Below are positions 16,625-22,389 of a stretch of 35,947 nt of DNA, one piece after another. The notes under the pieces were generated by a model. That model saw only the letters and a program-made list of their open reading frames with translations. It made no database searches and was not told where the DNA came from. How positions within the stretch are numbered: position 1 is the stretch's first letter; each line of letters begins with the position of its first letter. The position numbers and the translations under genes are program-made. Origin of the DNA: a virus; IMG/VR virus record IMGVR_UViG_3300033153_002192, positions 1 through 35,947 of that record. One strand, 5' to 3'.

Positions 16625-17121
16625 TGCGTCATAAGAAGTTCAGCTCAATAAGTAGAGACTTAACAGATGAAATAAATAATGGTTCTACCTATAAGACAAA
16701 ACGACATATTGATAAAATAATAGTCCATTGCTCTTTCAGCCCACAAGGTAGAGGAGACGATGCACACACTATAGACAAATGGCACTTAGAGAGATGGGGT
16801 AAAAACTCAGGATGTGGGTACCACGTTATTGTGAAAGAAGACGGGACGATACAAAAAGGTAGATGGATGGATTATTCAGGCTCTCATGTAAAAGGTCACA
16901 ATAAGCACTCAATAGGTATTTGTAGGATTGGTGGTATGCGTAAAGATGGTACTCAGAAGATGGACGCTACTAATGCACAAATAAAAGCTATTCGCAAAGT
17001 ATCTAAGCTATTGGCTAGTATGTATGATCTTCCAATGTCAGACGTTATTGGTCACTCCGAAGTCCCCAGAGTTAAAAAATCTTGTCCATTACTAAATATG
17101 AATTCCGTGAGAAATCTATAG
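16624..17121 (+). CDS. N-acetylmuramoyl-L-alanine amidase (T7 lysozyme-type endolysin)
   Basis: This 165-residue Amidase_2 enzyme cuts the bond between muramic acid and the stem peptide. Zinc ligands are His35 (IIVHCS), His144 (VIGHSEV) and Cys154 (KKSCP). Tyr66 (GYHVIVKEDG) and Lys152 match catalytic residues of T7 gp3.5. An N-terminal extension of about 28 residues precedes the domain. No signal peptide is seen, so release should need the holin. ATG 16624 is preferred over GTG 16621 because GAGGAG sits five bases upstream. T7 lysozyme also inhibits T7 RNA polymerase, but no such polymerase is encoded here. Confidence 0.9.
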   Translation: MRHKKFSSISRDLTDEINNGSTYKTKRHIDKIIVHCSFSPQGRGDDAHTIDKWHLERWGKNSGCGYHVIVKEDGTIQKGRWMDYSGSHVKGHNKHSIGICRIGGMRKDGTQKMDATNAQIKAIRKVSKLLASMYDLPMSDVIGHSEVPRVKKSCPLLNMNSVRNL

Positions 17122-17158
17122 AATACTCAACGCTTTAACAACTTGCACACCGAAATAA

Positions 17159-17584
17159 TTAAGTATTGCTACAAATATTAACACGGCTATGGCAAACGAT
17201 ATTGTTTTCATCTATGTATTCCTTTATGTTTGTTCCCACACTTAAATATTCTTTGTATTTTTCTATAGTCCACTTTAGTTTTTGAAAGACTTTCCAACTA
17301 TAGGAGCTCTCGAAATACCGACACAGGTTAATAATAAAATACCTATGCTTCCCGATATACTCCACGAACAGTTTCCCCGTTCTATTATAGGTCAACTGTT
17401 TACGCATATCCTGTATCTCTTTGTGAAGTTGGTCGAATTCAATCGTATAATTCACATATTTTTCCCACAGCTCACCACCGTCAAGCGTATTGATGTAGTC
17501 AAACATATCTCTATTGTCTCTTCTAAGATTAGAGAAATACGGTGGCTGTCTGCCAATTCTCTTTGAGTTGTCTGTGAGTGTCAT
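17159..17584 (-). CDS. Minus-strand HTH-like protein (candidate repressor or switch protein)
   Basis: This 141-residue protein is the only well-supported gene of ordinary length on the minus strand. Residues 6-30 (SKRIGRQPPYFSNLRRDNRD) read like a helix-turn-helix of the type found in small phage regulators, followed by an acidic coiled coil (YVNYTIEFDQLHKEIQDMRK) and a basic, aromatic C-terminal half. GAAAGGGA lies before the ATG. It is divergent from the early operon and faces a control region with a palindromic operator. That position suggests a regulator of the early promoter, but the DNA-binding role is inferred. Confidence 0.65.
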   Translation of the reverse strand: MTLTDNSKRIGRQPPYFSNLRRDNRDMFDYINTLDGGELWEKYVNYTIEFDQLHKEIQDMRKQLTYNRTGKLFVEYIGKHRYFIINLCRYFESSYSWKVFQKLKWTIEKYKEYLSVGTNIKEYIDENNIVCHSRVNICSNT

Positions 17585-17600
17585 ACTTTCCCTTTCAAAA

Positions 17601-17730
17601 GAGAACTCTTAGGTCAGCAGGGTGGAATTGAACCACGTGAGTAGATATTCAAGTACAATTATTCTCTACTATCCCGCACTACAAGGGTCGGACTTGCATC
17701 ATCCGCTTAACTGCTGAACTAAAAGTTCTC
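17601..17730 (-). ncRNA. tRNA-like structured element clamped by a long stem
   Basis: On the minus strand the 130 bases fold into an outer stem formed by 17711-17730 and 17601-17620 (20 pairs with one wobble and one mismatch). The inner 7 pairs act like an acceptor stem (TCAGCAG with CTGCTGA). Inside lie a CGGA/TCCG arm, a CCC/GGG arm whose 9-base loop contains TTGTAG, a long variable-like arm (AGTAGA/TCTACT) and a T-arm GTGG-TTCAATT-CCAC with a canonical seven-base T-loop. It is thus like a class II tRNA, but the D-loop lacks GG, the anticodon stem is short and CCT follows the discriminator position. It is in the sense strand of the HTH-gene leader. Confidence 0.4.
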
Positions 17731-17731
17731 A

Positions 17732-17795
17732 TTTAGGGTGCATAAGGAGGAGGTATTTATTGAAAGGGATTAAATAAAATAGTATGCACCCCAAA
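17732..17795. repeat. Inverted repeat enclosing an orphan ribosome binding site
   Basis: GGGTGCATA (17736-17744) is the exact reverse complement of TATGCACCC (17783-17791); with one mismatch the arms extend to 13 bases. The plus-strand loop holds the strong AGGAGGAGG signal at 17745-17753, but only a four-codon frame (TTG start at 17759) follows. It directly abuts the tRNA-like element. It may be a leader hairpin of the minus-strand transcript or the remnant of a lost plus-strand gene. Confidence 0.55.
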
Positions 17796-17810
17796 TCAAG
17801 ACTTACCACC

Positions 17811-17816
17811 ATTATA
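17811..17816 (-). promoter_or_regulatory. Candidate minus-strand promoter (-10) for the HTH-like gene
   Basis: Read on the minus strand, 17816 to 17811 is TATAAT. It would start a leader of about 220 bases containing the two hairpins before the HTH-like gene at 17584. No good -35 box is seen at 16-18 bases. It lies back to back with the strong plus promoter at 17853-17881. Confidence 0.35.
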
Positions 17817-17852
17817 CATAGATAACCTTAGATAAGTATTAATACAAATGTA

Positions 17853-17881
17853 TTGACAATGATTGTCTAATCTGATACAAT
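17853..17881 (+). promoter_or_regulatory. Strong sigma70-type promoter of the early operon
   Basis: TTGACA (17853-17858) and TACAAT (17876-17881) are separated by exactly 17 bases. The start of transcription would be near 17888, just before the ribosome binding site AAAGGA of the RHH gene at 17899. It is the only promoter here with both boxes near consensus at ideal spacing. Confidence 0.75.
17855..17867. promoter_or_regulatory. Palindromic operator candidate over the -35 box
   Basis: GACAATGATTGTC is a perfect 6+1+6 palindrome that overlaps the -35 box and spacer of the early promoter. A dimeric repressor bound here would block RNA polymerase. The string TATTGACAATG recurs at the promoter at 22334, where only the left half-site is kept. 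Candidate binders are the divergent HTH-like protein and the RHH protein encoded at 17899. Confidence 0.55.
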
Positions 17882-17898
17882 ACGAGTAAAGGATATAT

Positions 17899-18060
17899 AT
17901 GAAAAAAGCAGATACCCAAATGCAGATAAGATGCAATACAGAATATAAAACCATATTGGCACTGGCAGCTAAAAAAAATAACGTATCTTTGTCTAATTAT
18001 GTTTTGATTGCAGCACTCAATAAAGCCAAAAAAAATAAAAAGGAGTGGGTTGATGTATAA
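17899..18060 (+). CDS. Ribbon-helix-helix regulator (Arc/CopG-like)
   Basis: This 53-residue protein is the first gene of the early operon. A short strand, QMQIRCNTEYK, is followed by two helices, TILALAAKKNN and SLSNYVLIAALNKAK, the RHH pattern of Arc, Mnt and CopG dimers. A Lys-rich tail follows. RHH proteins bind operators as dimers of dimers. The gene lies directly behind a promoter with a palindromic operator, so autoregulation is likely. P22 uses Arc/Mnt in its immunity switch; whether this acts likewise is inference. AAAGGA precedes the ATG. Confidence 0.7.
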   Translation: MKKADTQMQIRCNTEYKTILALAAKKNNVSLSNYVLIAALNKAKKNKKEWVDV

Positions 18061-18089
18061 TAAACAATCTTGGCCACCCGTCATATAGG

Positions 18090-18224
18090 GTGAAAGTCAT
18101 ATTAGCAAACTTTATTTTTTATACATTCTTAGGACTAACAGCCTATTTTGTTACACCTCTTGTCCTTTTGTTGTTGGTAGCAGTACAAGGGTTCACAGAA
18201 AGAAAATGTAAGAAAAAGAAATGA
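18090..18224 (+). CDS. Small hydrophobic membrane protein
   Basis: From GTG 18090, 44 residues are encoded: a hydrophobic stretch of about 33 residues (LANFIFYTFLGLTAYF, then VTPLVLLLLVAVQ), enough for one long or two short membrane helices, ending in a basic tail (ERKCKKKK). An 11-codon frame (ATG 18053, with AGGAG upstream) ends at 18088 right before the GTG, so translation may restart after it. The basic tail should stay inside. Small membrane proteins early in phage operons often act in exclusion, but no function can be read here. Confidence 0.45.
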   Translation: MKVILANFIFYTFLGLTAYFVTPLVLLLLVAVQGFTERKCKKKK

Positions 18225-18307
18225 ACATAATTCCAACTATAAACTATAAAATCATAACCATGATGGACACCGAGACTAAGAAAGATAACAAAAATGAAAA
18301 AAAGTAA
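18221..18307 (+). CDS. 28-residue small protein
   Basis: The frame MNIIPTINYKIITMMDTETKK... begins in an ATGA overlap with the previous stop and ends over the next start. Its N-terminus resembles that of the 33-residue product at 16523. It could be real or serve only to couple translation. The function is unknown. Confidence 0.25.
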   Translation: MNIIPTINYKIITMMDTETKKDNKNEKK

Positions 18308-18524
18308 ACTAAGAAACAAAATACAAATACTCGAGGATGTGGAACATTTACTAATTGTAGAAAATAGTAATCTGCACCTTTTAATTAATGCACTACGCAA
18401 TATAAGTGTGGATGTAGCAGAAAAAAGATTTAGAACCATACAGAGAACCGTCTCAAAATTGCAACTAGACATTAAAGAAAAAGACAACACGATTAAAAAC
18501 CTACTAAAGGATAAAAAACAATGA
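18294..18524 (+). CDS. Small coiled-coil protein
   Basis: This 76-residue protein is almost all helix, with Leu heptads (IQILEDVEHLLIVENSNLHL) and a basic C-terminus (KEKDNTIKNLLKDKKQ). It overlaps the next gene by four bases (ATGA). It belongs to the early operon between the RHH gene and the Cys-rich gene. The family is not recognised. Confidence 0.5.
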   Translation: MKKSKLRNKIQILEDVEHLLIVENSNLHLLINALRNISVDVAEKRFRTIQRTVSKLQLDIKEKDNTIKNLLKDKKQ

Positions 18525-18829
18525 TGTCTCAAAAAGAAGCACTAGCACTTGTGGAAGATACAGCCATTTTTGCTACTGACCCATTGGAATATGCAAAAAC
18601 TATTGTTAGGGTTATTTATGTAGACGTTGATCTTAAAAGCGGTGTCTGTGGAAACTGTTGTCATATGTATACTCATATTGGCACACTAGGAACAAGAGAA
18701 TCGAGATATACCTGTGAGCTAAAAAGTAATGGGCAACACTCTTTTAATGAAGCAATATCATACCAAGTTATGTCTGTTGAAAAAGATTTCGGTTGCAATA
18801 AATTCAGCCCTAAAAAGGACAAGCATTAA
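18521..18829 (+). CDS. Cys-rich, probably metal-binding early protein
   Basis: This 102-residue protein has Cys43, Cys46, Cys47, Cys65 and Cys92 in CGNCCHMYTH, YTCELK and FGCNKF, suggesting a zinc or iron-sulfur site. The first 35 residues are helical. Similar short CGNC...C...C proteins occur in phage early regions without known function. It is the last gene before the structured replication leader. ATG 18521 is used; an adjacent ATG lies at 18524. Confidence 0.55.
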   Translation: MMSQKEALALVEDTAIFATDPLEYAKTIVRVIYVDVDLKSGVCGNCCHMYTHIGTLGTRESRYTCELKSNGQHSFNEAISYQVMSVEKDFGCNKFSPKKDKH

Positions 18830-18839
18830 CTAAACATGG

Positions 18840-18845
18840 TATAAT
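18840..18845 (+). promoter_or_regulatory. Promoter (extended -10) for the replication cassette
   Basis: ATGGTATAAT contains a perfect TATAAT with the extended -10 TGG. No clear -35 is seen. Transcription would start near 18852, placing a hairpin at the very 5' end. A matching ATGGTATAAT occurs at 27192. Confidence 0.55.
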
Positions 18846-18847
18846 AC

Positions 18848-18943
18848 AACAACGCATTGAAAGATGTGTTGTTATGATTTGTAACTAAAAGTAAGTCCTA
18901 GTTCGAGTTCCCGCCAACCGACTTGGCTAGGCTTTACTTTTAG
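18848..18943 (+). promoter_or_regulatory. Structured leader RNA of the replication operon (two hairpins)
   Basis: The first hairpin pairs AACAACGCAT (18848-18857) with ATGTGTTGTT (18864-18873), ten pairs with one wobble. The second pairs CTAAAAGTAA (18885-18894) with TTACTTTTAG (18934-18943), then CCTAG (18897-18901) with CTAGG (18927-18931), then CGAGTT with GACTTG, leaving a C-rich apical loop. No U-tract follows either stem. The 160-base untranslated leader before the replication genes suggests RNA-level control such as antitermination or copy control. Confidence 0.55.
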
Positions 18944-19008
18944 GTATAAAGAGTTGGCACTCTACTTAAAACACCTATTCAACTTTTTTTAATTGTTAAG
19001 GATTTAAC

Positions 19009-19344
19009 ATGACTAACATAGACCGTGAAAATGCTGTACTTGCATCATTTTTATACGCAGATGATATGGGTACAGACAAAAAACAATCTTTTGAGCTAGA
19101 TAGTAGAATTTTTACCTCATCATACAGAAGAGCAACAGCAAACAAGATCAACGATGAAACCAATAACGATAAAATGTACGGGTACTTATCTGTAACACTA
19201 CAAGACTTGACAGCCAACACTATGTATGAACAAGAGTGGATTAATATACTAGCACAAACACCTCTTCCTTTTAGTATGGCAAAAAGAATACACAATGATC
19301 TTATAGTAGAGTTTAATAACAGAATAGCAAAAGGATTAAGGTAA
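19009..19344 (+). CDS. DnaB N-terminal-domain-like protein
   Basis: This 111-residue helical protein looks like the stand-alone N-terminal domain of replicative helicase DnaB. It begins DRENAVLASFLYADD, comparable to the E.AVLG.LL of DnaB, and continues LDSRIFTSSYRRATANKIND, comparable to the D.F....H..I...I of that domain. No ATPase motif is present; that part is supplied by the gene at 19895. AAGGATTTAAC precedes the ATG. Its stop overlaps the initiator gene start by one base. The DnaB assignment is by pattern only. Confidence 0.5.
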   Translation: MTNIDRENAVLASFLYADDMGTDKKQSFELDSRIFTSSYRRATANKINDETNNDKMYGYLSVTLQDLTANTMYEQEWINILAQTPLPFSMAKRIHNDLIVEFNNRIAKGLR

Positions 19345-19904
19345 TGGCAACTAAAGGAATATGGGTAAATATAGATATCATGAACGACACAAATCTAACT
19401 GCAAATGAGAAGTTTTTATTGGCAGAGGTAGATCAATTATCATCTCTTGAAGATGGTTGTTATGCATCAAATAATCACTTCGCAGAACTTATAGGAATTA
19501 CTAGAGCAAATGCTTCAAGAACTATAGGAAATCTTGTAAAAAAGAAGTATATAATAAGTAGTATCAAGATGGGTACACGTAATCGTGAACGTAGTATCAA
19601 AATGATAAAGACGTACTATCAAAATGATAATAGGGTAGTATCAAAACGACAAGAGTCTAAAGAGAATAAACAATCTAATAAACAAATAAAGAAACAAGTG
19701 CCTACGATAGAAGAGATAGAAGCTTATATAAAAGAGAAGGAGCTAGGTGTATCAGCAAGTAAATTCTTTAACTACTTTGATGCAGGTAATTGGATAGACA
19801 GTAATGGTAAAAAAGTCAAGAATTGGAAACAAAAATTACTTACATGGGATAATCATGCTAAGCCCACAGATGCACCAAAAAAGAAAGAGCGAATATGGGG
19901 TTAG
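19344..19904 (+). CDS. Winged-helix replication initiator (lambda O/DnaD-like)
   Basis: This 186-residue protein has an N-terminal winged helix (about residues 15-75: LTANEKFLLAEVDQLS, then NHFAELIGITRANASRTIGN with the recognition helix, then LVKKKYI). A basic, low-complexity linker follows (about 76-125) whose DNA carries four iterons. The C-terminal segment (PTIEEIEAYIKEKELGVSA, then FFNYFDAGNWIDSNGKKVKN) resembles the tail of phage replisome organisers that contact a helicase or its loader. The arrangement is that of lambda O: it should bind the iterons and recruit the helicase encoded next. It overlaps the ATPase gene by ten bases. Confidence 0.75.
   Translation: MATKGIWVNIDIMNDTNLTANEKFLLAEVDQLSSLEDGCYASNNHFAELIGITRANASRTIGNLVKKKYIISSIKMGTRNRERSIKMIKTYYQNDNRVVSKRQESKENKQSNKQIKKQVPTIEEIEAYIKEKELGVSASKFFNYFDAGNWIDSNGKKVKNWKQKLLTWDNHAKPTDAPKKKERIWG
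19559..19650 (+). repeat. Iteron array inside the initiator gene (candidate replication origin)
   Basis: Four direct repeats with core TATCAAAATGATAA are spaced in helical register: TAGTATCAAGATGG at 19559, TAGTATCAAAATGATAA at 19592, TACTATCAAAATGATAA at 19614 and TAGTATCAAAACGAC at 19636. Start-to-start distances are 33, 22 and 22 bases. The array lies in the linker region of the initiator gene and is followed by a purine-rich, AT-rich stretch (19651-19700), as in lambda ori inside gene O. Confidence 0.75.
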
Positions 19905-20854
19905 AAGCAAAAGCAAAACAAGCATTTGAATTAAAAAACAAATACATACTTGAATATGACAGAGACAACATAAAAGAAGCTAAAAAATTAGAGATGCAAT
20001 ATCTCACATTAAGAAGAGAAGTTTTAACTGAGATTGATAATACTGCACTTAGACAGAGATCAGAACCTATATCCATAGTAAGGGAAAGAGTATTAAATAA
20101 AAAAAAGCCTAAGCGAATAGAAACAGGGATAAGAGAACTTGATTATGAGTTGGTAGACAATCAAATGAAGAAAAGAGAGATAAAGGGAGGCTTTGCACTT
20201 GGTAACTTTATTCAGATAGCAGGAAGTAGAGGCAGCGGGAAGAGTTCTATTATGATGAAGATACTAACCGGGTTTAGTAATTATGAAAAAACGTGTTGGT
20301 TTGATTTTGAAATGGGTGAGAGTAGGGTAGTTGAGAAACTAAACGATTTTACGCACAATGACAATAATTTGCTTTATTATTCCTCATCAAGACAGTTGAG
20401 TGATGTGGTAGATGAGATAAAACTACTCAATGCGATGGGGGTTAATCACTTTGTGGTTGATAGTGCTATGAAAATTATCGTGCCAAACCTAGATAACTAC
20501 AATAGATTTTCTGTGATCAGCTCTGAACTATCATCACTCACAAGCTCATTAGGGATAAATATATACATGATTAACCAAATGTCACAAGAAAGTGAAAAGA
20601 CAGGTATTTTGGCTATTAAGCATGGGAATGACGCAGAATATGACGCAGACTTTATTTTTTATATTGTGCAGATGAGGTCAAAAGATAAGAACGATAATTT
20701 AATGACAGATGATTTTGATATGCCTATTTACGATGACGACAGTAGATTATTAAAATGTACAAAAAACAGACAAGATGATCGCCTGTTCTCGGTTATTATT
20801 CAGAAGAGTTCCATTTTTGGGATAGTGCCAGAAATCATACCGTTTCAAGGATAA
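19895..20854 (+). CDS. DnaB-like (RecA-fold) replicative helicase ATPase
   Basis: This 319-residue protein carries a RecA-fold ATPase. Walker A is GSRGSGKSS (110-118), the segment CWFDFEMGE (about 134-142) matches the SLEM motif of DnaB with Glu139 as catalytic base, Walker B is NHFVVDS (184-190), and IYMINQMSQ supplies the sensor Gln. CTKNRQDDRL near the C-terminus corresponds to the DnaB KNR finger region. The first 90 residues are helical and basic. It lacks the DnaB N-terminal domain, which seems to be encoded at 19009. It should unwind DNA at the phage origin, or act as a helicase loader. Confidence 0.7.
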   Translation: MGLEAKAKQAFELKNKYILEYDRDNIKEAKKLEMQYLTLRREVLTEIDNTALRQRSEPISIVRERVLNKKKPKRIETGIRELDYELVDNQMKKREIKGGFALGNFIQIAGSRGSGKSSIMMKILTGFSNYEKTCWFDFEMGESRVVEKLNDFTHNDNNLLYYSSSRQLSDVVDEIKLLNAMGVNHFVVDSAMKIIVPNLDNYNRFSVISSELSSLTSSLGINIYMINQMSQESEKTGILAIKHGNDAEYDADFIFYIVQMRSKDKNDNLMTDDFDMPIYDDDSRLLKCTKNRQDDRLFSVIIQKSSIFGIVPEIIPFQG

Positions 20855-20858
20855 CTAC

Positions 20859-20915
20859 ATGAACAGACATAACAAGCAGAAAAAAGTCACACAGATGATA
20901 GGAGGGGTGAGATGA
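20859..20915 (+). CDS. 18-residue leader-type frame
   Basis: The frame starting ATG 20859 (MNRHNKQKKVTQMIGGVR) ends over the start of the DUF1064 gene, whose strong GGAGGGG site lies in its last codons. It may couple translation of the nuclease to the helicase gene. It is too short to judge on its own. Confidence 0.2.
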   Translation: MNRHNKQKKVTQMIGGVR

Positions 20916-21352
20916 ATAAATACAAAAATAAAAAATGCTCAACCATCTTTCATGGAGACAAATACAAGTTCGACAGCAAGGCAGAGATGGACTATTTTGA
21001 AAAGCTTGGTGAGAGACTAGAGGACAAAGAGATAGAAACACTAACACTACAGCCACGCTACTACATCTCAGACGGTTTCACGATAGCCACAAATAAAACC
21101 AAAAGTGGGAAGAGTCGTATTGGTGCGATGGTTTACACACCAGATTTTAGCTACATTGAAAACGGGAAACTGATTGTTGTTGAGGTTAAGGGTAAAATCA
21201 CGACAGACTATAGGATGAGATTGAAGCTCTTTTTAGCACATGGGTACACATTGTATGGGGTGAATACGTTTATCGAGGTCATTAAGGGCAAAGAAACGTT
21301 TTATGAGTGTAGTAGCGTGCAGAGTGTTACAACTAAAAAGAAAAAGGATTAA
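20912..21352 (+). CDS. DUF1064 phage nuclease (PD-(D/E)XK type)
   Basis: This 146-residue protein matches DUF1064: NKYKNKKCSTIF at the N-terminus, KFDSKAEMDYFEKL with Glu25, LTLQPRYYI, then VYTPDFSYI with Asp78 and VVEVKGKITTDYR with Glu91 and Lys93. Glu25, Asp78, Glu91 and Lys93 form the expected PD-(D/E)XK active site. Members are thought to be structure-specific endonucleases, for example cutting Holliday junctions. It lies between helicase and DpdA-like genes and has a strong GGAGGGG ribosome binding site. Confidence 0.75.
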   Translation: MNKYKNKKCSTIFHGDKYKFDSKAEMDYFEKLGERLEDKEIETLTLQPRYYISDGFTIATNKTKSGKSRIGAMVYTPDFSYIENGKLIVVEVKGKITTDYRMRLKLFLAHGYTLYGVNTFIEVIKGKETFYECSSVQSVTTKKKKD

Positions 21353-21354
21353 AA

Positions 21355-21600
21355 ATGAACACATACAAACTAAATTTTGCAAGTACTTGCCCTAATGACA
21401 ATGCAGTAGATAATTATAAGCTCACGATAAAAAGCAAGAAAATCATCATGGTTGAAGATATACTTGAGGTGGTGGCAGAAATAAAAAAAGAAGCAAAATA
21501 TCAGGAAGAGATACACGATACCCTAAAAAAGAATTTTCCAGAAGCAAAAATTAAAATGGTTGGGTGGCATTTAGGAATAGAGATAACAACCAAATGCTAA
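21355..21600 (+). CDS. Small protein coupled to the DpdA-like gene
   Basis: This 81-residue protein (YKLNFASTCPNDNAVDNYKL..., ending GWHLGIEITTKC) has a beta-alpha-alpha-beta look: N-terminal strands, two acidic/basic helices and a last strand. Its stop lies seven bases inside the next gene. It is not a QueD homologue, since the HGH-type zinc motifs are missing. The tight coupling suggests a partner of the transglycosylase-like enzyme, but this is inferred from position. Confidence 0.5.
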   Translation: MNTYKLNFASTCPNDNAVDNYKLTIKSKKIIMVEDILEVVAEIKKEAKYQEEIHDTLKKNFPEAKIKMVGWHLGIEITTKC

Positions 21601-22325
21601 AATATTATGGAACACCACTAACACCATTAAAAACTTTTAACGAAGTTATGCTTGGTAGAAGATGTTTAATCCCATACCCTAGACCACAAGACCTAAAAAG
21701 GGCATTAAAAATATGTGAGGGTATCATTATTGATAATGGGGCATTTACGATATGGAGACAAAACGGACTTCTGGAAAAAGGCTATTTTGAGTGGGATGAT
21801 TATTATGACTTTCTTGTAGACATTAAAAATGATATAGATTTTTTCTTTATACCCGATGTGATAGACGGAACAGAACTTGAAAATGATAGACTTATTCAGG
21901 AGTATCAATATATAAATTATCACGATAGAGACGAAATGAAAGGTGTTCCTATATGGCACATAAATGAAAGCATGGAAAGACTTGACAGGCTAATGGGTGA
22001 TTTTGATTTTATAGCAATAGGTTCTGCTGGTGAATTTGCACAGCTCGGTACTCCACAATGGGAGCAAAGAATGGATGAAGCTATGAGAGTGTTGTGTGAT
22101 AAAGAGGGATATCCAAAAGTAAAAATACATATGCTTAGGTGCTTAGACCCTAAAATATTTACACGGTTTCCATTTTATAGTGGTGACAGCACAGCACTAG
22201 CACAAAATCATAAGAGAGATGGATGGAGGCAGATAGTTGATCGTATAGAGAAGTACGACAGCCCAGAGAAATATGAATTTAGAAAATTTTATGAAACAAA
22301 ATGCCTGTTCGGAGAAGAAATCTAA
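21594..22325 (+). CDS. DpdA-like tRNA-guanine transglycosylase family enzyme (DNA base exchange candidate)
   Basis: This 243-residue protein reads as a compact TGT-family barrel of the DpdA type, enzymes that replace guanine in DNA by 7-deazaguanine derivatives. Visible motifs are MLKYYGTPLTP, IIIDNGAFTIWRQNG (Asp47), FFFIPDVIDG (Asp88), VPIWHINES (His122), FIAIGSAGEF, KIHMLRCL (His179) and YSGDSTALAQNH (Asp198). The Asp residues are candidates for nucleophile and base. ATG 21594 is chosen because the family begins with this YYGTP segment. No preQ0-synthesis genes (folE, queD, queE, queC) are seen, so the substrate would come from the host. A tRNA-directed or other role remains possible. Confidence 0.65.
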   Translation: MLKYYGTPLTPLKTFNEVMLGRRCLIPYPRPQDLKRALKICEGIIIDNGAFTIWRQNGLLEKGYFEWDDYYDFLVDIKNDIDFFFIPDVIDGTELENDRLIQEYQYINYHDRDEMKGVPIWHINESMERLDRLMGDFDFIAIGSAGEFAQLGTPQWEQRMDEAMRVLCDKEGYPKVKIHMLRCLDPKIFTRFPFYSGDSTALAQNHKRDGWRQIVDRIEKYDSPEKYEFRKFYETKCLFGEEI

Positions 22326-22333
22326 CTTTACTA

Positions 22334-22363
22334 TTGACAATGGTATATATCATATGCTATACT
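22334..22363 (+). promoter_or_regulatory. Sigma70-type promoter for the recombination genes
   Basis: TTGACA (22334-22339) and TATACT (22358-22363) are 18 bases apart, with TGC directly before the -10 box (extended -10). Transcription would start near 22370, just before the gene at 22390. The string TATTGACAATG is shared with the early promoter at 17853, so both may answer to the same regulator. Confidence 0.6.
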
Positions 22364-22389
22364 GTGGTATCTAAATTGAAAGGTAGATT

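Noticed and set aside
17282-17566. Plus-strand frame of 94 codons opposite the HTH-like gene
   Set aside because: The minus-strand frame has a better ribosome binding site, an HTH-like pattern and a more natural composition, so the plus frame is taken as its shadow.
18954-18970. TTGGCAC string considered as a sigma54 promoter
   Set aside because: The -12 part TTGC is missing (TTAA instead) and the region already has an extended -10 promoter upstream.
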